Positions 1-6,422 of a DNA stretch of 64,000 bases are shown in pieces; within the stretch, counting starts at the first letter, position 1; each line of letters opens with the position of its first letter. The stretch is taken from contig NZ_QJRC01000094.1 of the NCBI RefSeq assembly GCF_013393325.1, positions 1 to 64,000 of the forward strand, in the 5' to 3' direction. This DNA is from Pseudomonas hunanensis. Its GTDB lineage: Bacteria; Pseudomonadota; Gammaproteobacteria; Pseudomonadales; Pseudomonadaceae. Both the position numbers and the translations under genes were made by a program. Below the pieces are notes generated by a model. It ran no database searches and had not been told where the DNA came from. It was given only the letters and a program-made list of their open reading frames with translations.

Positions 1-470
1 TCCAGGTGTACCGCCCCCGGCTTTTCTTCTTCGGCCAGGCGGAAGGCTTCGCGCATGCGCGACGGGATGTTGTCGGCCGAGGCGAACTGGTGGGTGTACT
101 TGGTGATGGGGTCCATCATGCCGCACACGTCAATGATCTGGAAGCGGCCCTGCTTGGACTTCTTGATCGGCTTCTGCCCGGTGATCATCATCATCGGCAT
201 GCCGCCCAGGTAGGCATAGGCGCTGGCGGTGACCAGGTTGGTGGCGCCAGGGCCGAGGGTCGACAGGCTGACGCCGGTCTTGCCGGTCAGGCGGCCGTAG
301 GTGGCAGCCATGAAACCTGCAGACTGCTCGTGACGGGTCAGTACCAGCTTGATCTTCGACTTGCGCAGGGATTCGAGCAGGTCGAGGTTTTCCTCGCCGG
401 GAATGCCGAACACGTACTCAACACCTTCACTTTCCAAACATTGCACAACGAGATCAGCTGCCTTGGCCAT
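1..470 (-). CDS. acetolactate synthase large subunit (5' part, runs off window)
   Basis: This is the N-terminal 156 residues of a thiamine-diphosphate enzyme that starts at the ATG complementary to 468-470 and leaves the window at base 1. The visible part is the ThDP pyrimidine-binding domain. It opens MAKAADLVVQCLESEGVEYV, has the conserved glutamate in TRHEQSAG (about residue 48) that activates the cofactor, and has the GRLTGKTG and LGPGATNL blocks typical of acetolactate synthases. The family condenses two pyruvates to 2-acetolactate, in branched-chain amino acid synthesis or in catabolic acetoin formation. The C-terminal half that would separate these roles, and a regulatory-subunit gene, are outside the window. 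Family assignment is firm; the exact physiological role is not. Confidence 0.85.
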   Translation of the reverse strand, partial: MAKAADLVVQCLESEGVEYVFGIPGEENLDLLESLRKSKIKLVLTRHEQSAGFMAATYGRLTGKTGVSLSTLGPGATNLVTASAYAYLGGMPMMMITGQKPIKKSKQGRFQIIDVCGMMDPITKYTHQFASADNIPSRMREAFRLAEEEKPGAVHL

Positions 471-508
471 CTATTTGCCCTGCCACTATCGAGAGTGAGC
501 CACGCGAG

Positions 509-526
509 CAGATGACGAAACATCTG
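509..526. repeat. 6-bp inverted repeat upstream of acetolactate synthase gene
   Basis: CAGATG and CATCTG flank a 6-nt spacer in the 99-bp gap between the RidA stop and the acetolactate synthase start. It could be a weak terminator for the RidA transcript or an operator. No T-run follows it. Confidence 0.3.
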
Positions 527-569
527 CCCGGTGCTGAATGAGTTTTATGATAAAGAGGAAACTTGCGGA

Positions 570-962
570 TTATGCTGTTTTTCGAGGAAGCACTAAGGTG
601 GCGTCAATAGCAACCAAAGCATTCAACGCGAGCGCCGATACACCCACGGTAGCTCGTGCTGGGTAAGGCGCTTCAAAGTAACGGCCCATTATTTCGTTCA
701 CGACACCAAAGTGCGAGAGTTCCGTGAGGTAAATAGTGAGCTTTCCTACGTCAGAAAAACTACCGCCTGCGGCTTGTGCTACTGACTGGAGGTTCTCGAA
801 TACCTGAATGGTTTGGGCTTCAATGCCTTGAGCCAATTCCATCTTTTCAGGGTGAAGCGCGATTTGCCCTGTCAAGAACACCAACTCACCCATGTGGACT
901 GCTTGCGAATACGGGCCAATAGCTTTCGGCGCCTGGTCACTGTGGATAGCGATTCTGCTCAT
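570..962 (-). CDS. RidA/YjgF/UK114 family protein
   Basis: This 130-residue protein has the family's usual length and fold signature: an N-terminal APKAIGPYSQAV block, GELVFLTGQIAL in the middle, and a C-terminal PARATVGV segment carrying the conserved arginine that binds the substrate carboxylate. Canonical RidA hydrolyses reactive enamine/imine intermediates released by PLP enzymes, but many paralogues have other deaminase roles. The residues after the arginine motif read SALA rather than the common SALP, so this is probably a paralogue rather than housekeeping RidA. It lies 16 nt downstream of a PNPOx-family flavoprotein on the same strand, suggesting a shared transcript. Codon use here is more AT-rich than in the core genes of the window. 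Confidence 0.85.
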   Translation of the reverse strand: MSRIAIHSDQAPKAIGPYSQAVHMGELVFLTGQIALHPEKMELAQGIEAQTIQVFENLQSVAQAAGGSFSDVGKLTIYLTELSHFGVVNEIMGRYFEAPYPARATVGVSALALNALVAIDATLVLPRKTA

Positions 963-978
963 TAAAATTGATCCTGCC

Positions 979-1533
979 TTAGGGAGCGATCCAACCCGCC
1001 TGCCAATGGTCGCCTTGCAAAATGAAGCGTGCCCGTTGGTGGATATCCTGGGTAAGATCGAGCCACTCTATTTGTCGTAGGTGGACAGCCAGTAAAGCGA
1101 AATTCTTGAAACCATCCATGTGCGTTTCGTAAGCTGTTGAAGGTGAAGAAATAGCCTCACCGGGTATGCGTCCATGGCGAAAGAGCGCTTGAGTTCGTCC
1201 TCGTGCCTGCTCCCAGTGCCTGGCAAGGAGCGACACATCCGACAACGGCTCACCTAGGCCTTCAACCCGAAGTTGACGCTTGCCAGACGGGTCGACGGAG
1301 GTAATGCCGACTCTAGGTTCGGCCAGTATCTCTGCAAGTTTCGCCGAGCGCTTGTCCACATAAAAGATGATCGACTTCGTACACGCATCCGCATGTCGCA
1401 AGACAACAGTGCTTACCTTAGGTTGCCCTTCAGTATTGACGGTGGCCAGTTGCATCAAGCGATATGGATTTGGAATACCGCCAACAGGTATGGATAAATC
1501 TGACCATACCTTAGCCAATATCAGATCAAGCAT
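979..1533 (-). CDS. pyridoxamine 5'-phosphate oxidase-like FMN-binding protein
   Basis: The 184-residue product has the split-barrel flavin reductase fold of the PNPOx superfamily. PQKVSTVVLRHAD-like spacing occurs near residues 38-49, FYVDKRSAKLAEI follows, and a C-terminal block ends in QAGWIAP. Members bind FMN and include pyridoxine phosphate oxidases and small flavoproteins of unknown substrate. It is shorter than typical PdxH (about 215 residues) and lacks the usual extended N-terminus, so vitamin B6 salvage should not be assumed. It is adjacent to a RidA-like gene (16 nt downstream) and an SDR gene (upstream), but a strong hairpin separates it from the SDR. Function within the trio is unknown. 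Confidence 0.75.
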   Translation of the reverse strand: MLDLILAKVWSDLSIPVGGIPNPYRLMQLATVNTEGQPKVSTVVLRHADACTKSIIFYVDKRSAKLAEILAEPRVGITSVDPSGKRQLRVEGLGEPLSDVSLLARHWEQARGRTQALFRHGRIPGEAISSPSTAYETHMDGFKNFALLAVHLRQIEWLDLTQDIHQRARFILQGDHWQAGWIAP

Positions 1534-1550
1534 GACAATCGCCCAAAATG

Positions 1551-1578
1551 AAAAAGGGCCGCGTACTGCGTGCGGCCC
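1551..1578 (-). terminator. Rho-independent terminator after the SDR gene
   Basis: Read on the minus strand, GGGCCGC (1578-1572) pairs with GCGGCCC (1562-1556) around a 9-nt loop and is followed directly by five T. It begins 8 nt after the SDR stop codon and ends 18 nt before the PNPOx start codon. Confidence 0.8.
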
Positions 1579-1586
1579 GGAGGCAT

Positions 1587-2291
1587 TCAGACGCTGCGGG
1601 TAACGCCGCCGTCGACCTTGATGTTCTGGCCGGTAATGTAGGCTGCCCCTTCGCTTGCGAGGAAGGCGATAGTGGCGGCAATTTCCTCACTGGTGCCATA
1701 GCGCTTGAGCGGCACACCTTCTCGACGCTGTTCGGTAGCTGGGAGGCTGTCGATCCAACCAGGCAGCACGTTATTAATGCGAATGTTGTCAGCGGCGTAC
1801 TTGTCAGCATAGATTTTGCTGAACGACGCCAAACCGGCACGGAAAACTGCCGAGGTAGGGAAGAGTTCGCTTGGCTCGAACACCCATGCAGTGGAAATGT
1901 TGATGATTGCACCACCGTTCTGGCGCTGCATGTACGGGGTCACCAGCCTCACAGGACGAATTACGTTGAGCAGGTATGTCTCCATACCCTGGTGCCAGTC
2001 TTCGTCGCTGATCTCAAGGATCGGTGCCCGCGGACCATGGCCGGCGCTGTTGACCAACACATCGATACGGCCCCATTTATGAATGACTGCGTCGACGAGG
2101 CGCTGCAGATCTTCATTTGACTGGTTACTGCCGGTTACGCCAATGCCGCCTAATTCCTGCGCCAGGGCCTCGCCCTTGCCAGATGAAGAGAGAATACCGA
2201 CCTTGAAGCCATCGGCAGCCAATCTACGTGCTGCCGCCGCTCCCATGCCGCTACCACCGGCAGTGACTATTGCTACTTTTTCTACTGACAT
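1587..2291 (-). CDS. SDR family oxidoreductase with substituted catalytic motif
   Basis: This is a 234-residue Rossmann-fold protein of the short-chain dehydrogenase/reductase family. The cofactor loop is TAGGSGMG (residues 10-17), the structural NSAG motif is at 81-84, and the C-terminal GQNIKVDGG is typical. The active-site serine region (NIST, about 131-134) is present. At the position of the catalytic YxxxK, however, the sequence reads SAVFR (147-151), with serine for tyrosine and arginine for lysine. Classical SDR redox chemistry is therefore doubtful; the protein may belong to a divergent SDR branch or bind ligand without classical catalysis. AGGAGG lies just upstream of the ATG. The gene ends in its own hairpin terminator. 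Confidence 0.85.
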   Translation of the reverse strand: MSVEKVAIVTAGGSGMGAAAARRLAADGFKVGILSSSGKGEALAQELGGIGVTGSNQSNEDLQRLVDAVIHKWGRIDVLVNSAGHGPRAPILEISDEDWHQGMETYLLNVIRPVRLVTPYMQRQNGGAIINISTAWVFEPSELFPTSAVFRAGLASFSKIYADKYAADNIRINNVLPGWIDSLPATEQRREGVPLKRYGTSEEIAATIAFLASEGAAYITGQNIKVDGGVTRSV

Positions 2292-2395
2292 ACATCCTCC
2301 TGAGTGAGGCGTGGACGGGTTGTTGGTGAAATGAGACTAGCACCGCTCAGCACCGCTCAGAGAGACAGCAACCCTTCTTCATGCCAGTAGATAAT

Positions 2396-2491
2396 CTATA
2401 GTCTTGTTTGTTCAAGCAGCCAGATTCGAACGATATCGAGGGCCGCCTGCGGGTGAGCGTTTCGTGGCCAGGCCAGACAATAGGCATTGTC
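2396..2491 (-). pseudogene. C-terminal fragment of a GcvA-like LysR regulator
   Basis: An open stretch of 31 codons ends at the TAG complementary to 2396-2398. It reads like the last part of a GcvA-type LysR effector domain: an AYCLAWP strand, then HPQAALDIVRIWLLEQ, the terminal helix of that family. Upstream in the same frame there are stops at 2492-2494 and beyond, and no start codon with a ribosome-binding site. This is a gene remnant, not a functional ORF. Assignment rests on the C-terminal helix pattern only. Confidence 0.55.
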
Positions 2492-2533
2492 CTAGCTCGT
2501 CGGCGGCTACCCGAAAATTCAAATGACGGGCTG

Positions 2534-2788
2534 CTACGTCATCTGAGTGGAGCAGCCTGGCGCCTCAAGGTGCTTGGCCACTTTTTTCGCCAGTTCGACA
2601 AAGGCCCTCGCTGCAGCCGTTTGGTAAGCCCCTTTTCGTTGCATCAGAACAGCAGTGCGTTGCAAGCGCTGCTGGTCCGGCTCGATAGCGACCAACTGCT
2701 CGTGAGCCAGGGCGATGGTAGCCGGCAACAAGGTCGAGAGCGTGGTCCGGCCGTTTGGATCGAGGGCGGCGTGATAGCGACCGTAGCA
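2534..2788 (-). pseudogene. C-terminal fragment of a LysR-family regulator
   Basis: About 85 codons of open frame end at 2534 and are closed upstream by an in-frame TAG at 2789-2791. The reading contains LSTLLPATIALAHEQLVAIE and RTAVLMQRKGAYQTAAARAF, which match the end of a LysR substrate-binding domain. The helix-turn-helix and most of the effector domain are missing. It lies in the same frame as the separate GcvA-like remnant just downstream; both are C-terminal ends, so two different regulator genes decayed here. It may once have regulated the adjacent SDR/PNPOx/RidA genes. Confidence 0.6.
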
Positions 2789-2825
2789 CTACAGCGCCGC
2801 TACTTGGATCCGCGCCGCCAGCGCA

Positions 2826-3056
2826 TCAACGCTTGTCGTGCAACTCAGCCGGCCAAGCACTGAAAAGCAGGTACATACCTGGGCCACCTACCCAAGCCCA
2901 GTTGCTGCTTGGCCACACTACCGTCGCAGCGATCCAGGCTACGATCAGCGCTATCCCGGTGCGCCGACGGCGCCTTGGCGTGAGCCACTCTTGCAAAGCC
3001 TTATGTCTCTCCCGCAACCTCATTACCACTCTCCCTGTTTGGTAAGCGGCGAGCAT
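2826..3056 (-). CDS. possible small membrane protein, unrecognised
   Basis: A 76-codon frame starts at ATG 3056, with a possible TTG start at 3071. The product has a basic N-terminal half rich in Arg/Lys, then two hydrophobic stretches (about residues 34-48 and 54-70, with IALIVAWIAATVVWP and a GGPGMYLLF turn), and a short polar tail. I do not recognise a family. The ribosome-binding site is weak for either start, and the gene lies among pseudogene debris, so it may not be expressed. It would be an inner-membrane protein if real. Confidence 0.35.
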   Translation of the reverse strand: MLAAYQTGRVVMRLRERHKALQEWLTPRRRRRTGIALIVAWIAATVVWPSSNWAWVGGPGMYLLFSAWPAELHDKR

Positions 3057-3261
3057 ACCACCACGAAACAATTCCGCTGACGACTGGGCCGAATTGCGAA
3101 TCTGGAAAAGTACGTGATTGGTTAAAAATTGGTACAGGATTAAATATCGTTCACTTTGCGCCCTTTAGTCATAAGGCATTCGACAGCAATTCAGCCATAC
3201 TCCAGAATGCATCGGTTTTAGGGGGAAAACCCTTGCACAGCCAACGACATACCAACTTTTA

Positions 3262-4200
3262 GTGAGCCTCAACGTGAAAACATCCCTGTCCATCCTCAGC
3301 CTGCTGCTGTTGCTCACAGGTACCGCGACCCTTCCGTCGACTGCTGCTGCACAACCCCCGGTCCAGGCTCAACGAGACCCGTCCAAGCTGCACCTGGCTT
3401 CAGGCAGTGCCCTGCTGATCGACCTGAACAGCAACCAGGAATTGTATTCGAGCCACGCCGACCGCGTGGTGCCGATCGCCTCGGTAACCAAGCTGATGAC
3501 AGCGATGGTGGTGCTGGATGCCAAGCTGCCCATGGATGAAATGCTCACCATGACCATCGCCAACAACCCGGAAATGAAAGGCGTGTATTCGCGCGTGCGC
3601 CTGGGCAGCCAGCTCGACCGCCGCGAAACCTTGCTGATTACCCTGATGTCGTCGGAAAACCGTGCGGCCAACAGCCTGGCCAACGCCTACCCCGGCGGCT
3701 ACCCGGCGTTCATCAAGGCCATGAATGCCAAGGCCCGCAGCCTGGGTATGGCACACACCCGCTATGTTGAGCCGACTGGCCTGTCGACGCAGAACGTGTC
3801 CACCGCACGCGACCTGGCCAAGCTGCTGATGGCCTCGCGCAAGTACCCGATGCTGAGCGAGCTGTCGACCACCCGCGAAAAGACCGTGGCCTTCCGCAAG
3901 CCCAACTACACCCTGGGCTTCCGTAACACCGACCACCTGGTGAACAAGAGCAACTGGGACATCAAGCTGACCAAGACCGGCTTCACCAACGAGGCCGGGC
4001 ATTGCCTGGTGCTGTTGACCCGCATGGACAATCGCCCGGTAGCCATGGTCATTCTCGATGCCTTCGGCAAGTACACCCACTTCGCCGATGCCAGCCGCAT
4101 GCGTCAGTGGCTGGAAACCGGTGCCGCCAAGCCGGCGCCAGCAGTGGCCATGCAGTACAAGGCGGACCGGCAGAGCAAGGGCCGCTTGGTGACCGAATAA
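3262..4200 (+). CDS. pbpG: D-alanyl-D-alanine endopeptidase (penicillin-binding protein 7 type)
   Basis: This is a periplasmic serine peptidase of the peptidase S11 family that trims peptidoglycan cross-links. All three penicillin-binding motifs are visible: SVTK with nucleophile Ser74 and Lys77, SEN at 131-133, and KTG at 238-240. A signal peptide occupies roughly residues 5-31 (hydrophobic LSILSLLLLL, cleavage after an Ala-Ala-Ala-Gln region). Length, 312 residues, fits PbpG rather than the longer DacA/DacC carboxypeptidases. Two GTG starts are possible, 3262 and 3274; the second gives a more typical Met-Lys n-region, and neither has a strong Shine-Dalgarno. The 180 bp upstream is comparatively AT-rich and must hold the promoter. 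Confidence 0.9.
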   Translation: MSLNVKTSLSILSLLLLLTGTATLPSTAAAQPPVQAQRDPSKLHLASGSALLIDLNSNQELYSSHADRVVPIASVTKLMTAMVVLDAKLPMDEMLTMTIANNPEMKGVYSRVRLGSQLDRRETLLITLMSSENRAANSLANAYPGGYPAFIKAMNAKARSLGMAHTRYVEPTGLSTQNVSTARDLAKLLMASRKYPMLSELSTTREKTVAFRKPNYTLGFRNTDHLVNKSNWDIKLTKTGFTNEAGHCLVLLTRMDNRPVAMVILDAFGKYTHFADASRMRQWLETGAAKPAPAVAMQYKADRQSKGRLVTE

Positions 4201-4231
4201 CCACTACCTGCTACTACGCGCGTGTCTGACG

Positions 4232-4268
4232 GAGCGGCCCATCGCGACACATGGCCGCTCCTACAGGG
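4232..4268. repeat. REP-like palindromic element (single)
   Basis: The sequence GAGCGGCC...CGCGACACATGGCCGCTCCTACAGGGA carries the GGCCGCTCCTACAGG end shared with the other REP-type elements of this window (near 12.5 and 31.0 kb). It lies between the converging pbpG and FlxA-like genes. Confidence 0.6.
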
Positions 4269-4276
4269 ACTGCGCA

Positions 4277-4321
4277 TGCCGGCGGGATGATCAGGCCGTG
4301 GCGCTGACCATCCCGCCGGCA
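4277..4321. terminator. 13-bp perfect inverted repeat spanning the FlxA-like stop codon
   Basis: TGCCGGCGGGATG (4277-4289) and CATCCCGCCGGCA (4309-4321) are perfectly complementary with a 19-nt spacer. The right arm and spacer encode the last residues and stop of the minus-strand gene. It could act as a bidirectional transcription end for two converging genes, although no T-run follows. Confidence 0.45.
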
Positions 4322-4737
4322 CTGCTGCCACCCTCTTGCTGCAACAGCTCCAGCAATTGCGCCGTGGCTGCCATGATCTGCCCATTGATGGTGGCAATGC
4401 TCGCCTGCTTGGCGCCCACCGCAGCCGCCTTGGCGGCCTCGTCCATCTTGCTGTTCTGCAGCGCAGCCAATTGCTTCTGCTCTTCAGCCAGTTGTTTCTG
4501 CAGATCCTTGATCAGCTGACGCAGCTCGGTCACGGCCTGCGACTCGCCACTGTCTTCAGTGTCAGTGGATTGCGCCTGGCTACCCGCTGAAACTTTCATG
4601 CTGTCACTGCTGATGCTCAGTGGCCCCAGTGCCTCACCGGCCTGTTTTGCCTGTTCGCGTTCAGTCGCTGCGTTGGCGCTCAGCGTCTGCGCTGAAACGC
4701 CGTTGATCATCAGGTTGCTTGCCGTTATTCCGCTCAT
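4291..4737 (-). CDS. FlxA-like coiled-coil protein
   Basis: This is a 148-residue soluble protein without a signal peptide. An N-terminal Ser/Ala/Asn-rich third is followed by a long heptad-type coiled coil (about residues 68-97, ELRQLIKDLQKQLAEEQKQ) and a second helical segment rich in Ala and Gln, ending in a Gly/Ser tail. The pattern resembles the FlxA-like family seen in many Pseudomonas, whose role is not established. It converges on pbpG and is divergent from pvdA. The last codons form one arm of a 13-bp inverted repeat. Family call is tentative; the coding call is good from codon use and length. Confidence 0.7.
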   Translation of the reverse strand: MSGITASNLMINGVSAQTLSANAATEREQAKQAGEALGPLSISSDSMKVSAGSQAQSTDTEDSGESQAVTELRQLIKDLQKQLAEEQKQLAALQNSKMDEAAKAAAVGAKQASIATINGQIMAATAQLLELLQQEGGSSAGGMVSATA

Positions 4738-4813
4738 GTCGATTCCTTGCCAAAAAGATCGGTCCTTGCCGTAACCACCCTATCGGCCGCCTCATGCAGT
4801 TCTTGAGCCCGCT

Positions 4814-4837
4814 TAAATTCCCCCCCGCCTGGCTCGT
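4814..4837 (+). promoter_or_regulatory. iron-starvation (PvdS) promoter box of pvdA
   Basis: TAAAT at 4814-4818 is followed after exactly 16 nt by CGT at 4835-4837, matching the PvdS recognition pattern TAAAT-N16-CGT known from P. aeruginosa pyoverdine promoters. It precedes the pvdA ATG by 74 nt. The match is directly visible; PvdS dependence is inferred. Confidence 0.8.
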
Positions 4838-4911
4838 TCCAACTCATGTACTTGCGCAGGAGCCGGAGCCCCGGCGGGCGTCCATATTCGACCATTCAGG
4901 GAATCGCAGCC

Positions 4912-6246
4912 ATGAGCCAGCCCTCACAGCAGGAAACCATCAAAGATCTGATCGGCGTGGGCTTCGGCCCTTCCAACCTGGCCTTGGCCATCGCCCTGGA
5001 AGAACTCGCCGAGTCTCAGGGCCATGCCCTCGACGCACTGTTCATCGACAAGCAACAAGACTACCGCTGGCACGGCGAAACCCTGGCCACCCAGAGCGAG
5101 CTGCAGATCTCGTTCCTGAAAGACCTGGTGTCACTGCGCAACCCCACCAGCCCCTACAGCTTCGTCAACTACCTGCACCAGAAGCAGCGCCTGGCCGACT
5201 TCATCAACCTCGGCACCTTCTACCCCTGCCGCCTGGAGTACAACGACTACCTGCGCTGGGCCGCCGAGCATTTCGCTACCCAGGCGGTGTATGGCCAGGA
5301 AGTGTTGCGCATCGAACCGGAATTGAATGCCGGCCGGGTCGAGCACCTGCGCCTGGTTTCACGTGACGCGCAAGGCCGCGAATACAGCCGCCGCACCCGC
5401 TCGGTGGTGGTCGGCAGCGGCGGCACGCCGAAAATCCCGGAAAAGTTCGGCGCCTTCAAGGACGACCCACGGGTGTTCCACCACTCCCAGTACCTGAGCA
5501 GCCTGAACAAGCTGCCGTGCACCGACGGTAAACCCATGCGCATCGCCGTGATCGGCTCAGGCCAGAGCGCCGCTGAGGCGTTCATCGATCTCAATGACAG
5601 CTACCCGTCGGTCAAGGTCGACATGATCCTGCGCGGGTCGGCCCTCAAACCCGCCGACGACAGCCCGTTCGTCAACGAGATCTTCTCACCGGATTACACC
5701 GACCTGGTCTACAACGAACCGGCCGACCAGCGCAGCAAATTGCTGGGCGAGTACCACAACACCAACTACTCGGTGGTCGACCTCAACCTGATCGAGCGCA
5801 TCTACGGCATCCTTTACCGTCAGAAGGTCGCCCACCAGCACCGCCACAACGTGCTATGCCGGCGCCAGGTGGAAGCGGTGGTGGCCACCCGCGAAGGCCT
5901 GGAACTGACCTTGCGCGACCTTGCCACCGGCCAGCAGCAAACCCACCGCTACGATGCCGTGATCCTCGCCACCGGTTACGAGCGCCGCTCGCACCGTGAC
6001 CTGCTGGCGCCACTGGCCGGTTATCTGGAGGACTTCAGCGTCGACCGCAACTACCGTGTACTGGCCAGCCCCGACCTGCAGGCCTCTGTTTACTTGCAGG
6101 GCTTCTGCGAAAACAGCCACGGCCTGAGTGACACGCTGCTTTCAGTGCTGCCGGCCCGCGCTGCGGAAATTGGCCGGGCGCTGTACCAGGACCTGGCGCA
6201 GCTGCACGGCAAGCCGCAAGCGGCGGTAGCCCTGACCCGCGCCTGA
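4912..6246 (+). CDS. pvdA: L-ornithine N5-monooxygenase (pyoverdine biosynthesis)
   Basis: This 444-residue flavin-dependent N-hydroxylating monooxygenase converts L-ornithine to N5-hydroxyornithine, the precursor of the hydroxamate ligands of pyoverdine. The FAD-binding GVGFGPSNLALA is at residues 15-26, the NADPH-binding VIGSGQSAAEAF near 213-224, and the family's LATGY motif is in the C-terminal third. I chose ATG 4912, which follows AGGGAATC at a suitable distance. An in-frame ATG further upstream (4846) lies inside the probable transcribed leader. A PvdS-type box lies 74 nt upstream and a strong terminator follows, so it appears to be a one-gene unit. The adjacent fpv operon and the mbtH/thioesterase genes complete the pyoverdine context. 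Confidence 0.95.
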   Translation: MSQPSQQETIKDLIGVGFGPSNLALAIALEELAESQGHALDALFIDKQQDYRWHGETLATQSELQISFLKDLVSLRNPTSPYSFVNYLHQKQRLADFINLGTFYPCRLEYNDYLRWAAEHFATQAVYGQEVLRIEPELNAGRVEHLRLVSRDAQGREYSRRTRSVVVGSGGTPKIPEKFGAFKDDPRVFHHSQYLSSLNKLPCTDGKPMRIAVIGSGQSAAEAFIDLNDSYPSVKVDMILRGSALKPADDSPFVNEIFSPDYTDLVYNEPADQRSKLLGEYHNTNYSVVDLNLIERIYGILYRQKVAHQHRHNVLCRRQVEAVVATREGLELTLRDLATGQQQTHRYDAVILATGYERRSHRDLLAPLAGYLEDFSVDRNYRVLASPDLQASVYLQGFCENSHGLSDTLLSVLPARAAEIGRALYQDLAQLHGKPQAAVALTRA

Positions 6247-6266
6247 ACCCTCTGCAACAAGCCTTC

Positions 6267-6310
6267 AAGGCCGGACTGACGCCGCGTGCGCCGTCCGGCC
6301 TTCGTCTTTT
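6267..6310 (+). terminator. terminator downstream of pvdA
   Basis: AAGGCCGGAC (6267-6276) pairs perfectly with GTCCGGCCTT (6293-6302) around a 16-nt loop and is followed by CGTCTTTT. Confidence 0.8.
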
Positions 6311-6337
6311 GAAACATTTGCTTTCATTTTAAAAGGC

Positions 6338-6357
6338 AGGTTTTCAATTCTCATTCG
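6338..6357. promoter_or_regulatory. Fur-like box upstream of fpvG
   Basis: Read on the minus strand, GAATGAGAATTGAAAAC resembles the Fur box core (repeated GATAAT hexamers, here AATGAGAATTGAAAA). It lies about 65 nt before the fpvG start in an AT-rich segment, the expected place for iron repression of this operon. No TAAAT-N16-CGT PvdS box was found here. Confidence 0.55.
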
Positions 6358-6422
6358 TCCTTATCAGTACAGCCCTCTTTGGTTGGGCACACGCTCGACC
6401 ACCCATTGCAGAAGACCGTCTG

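Noticed and set aside
2408..2863. 151-codon plus-strand frame
   Set aside because: It is the mirror of the LysR remnants on the minus strand and has no recognisable domain.
4846..4911. N-terminal extension of pvdA from an upstream in-frame ATG
   Set aside because: It has no ribosome-binding site, lies just after the PvdS box in the leader, and does not fit the family's length.
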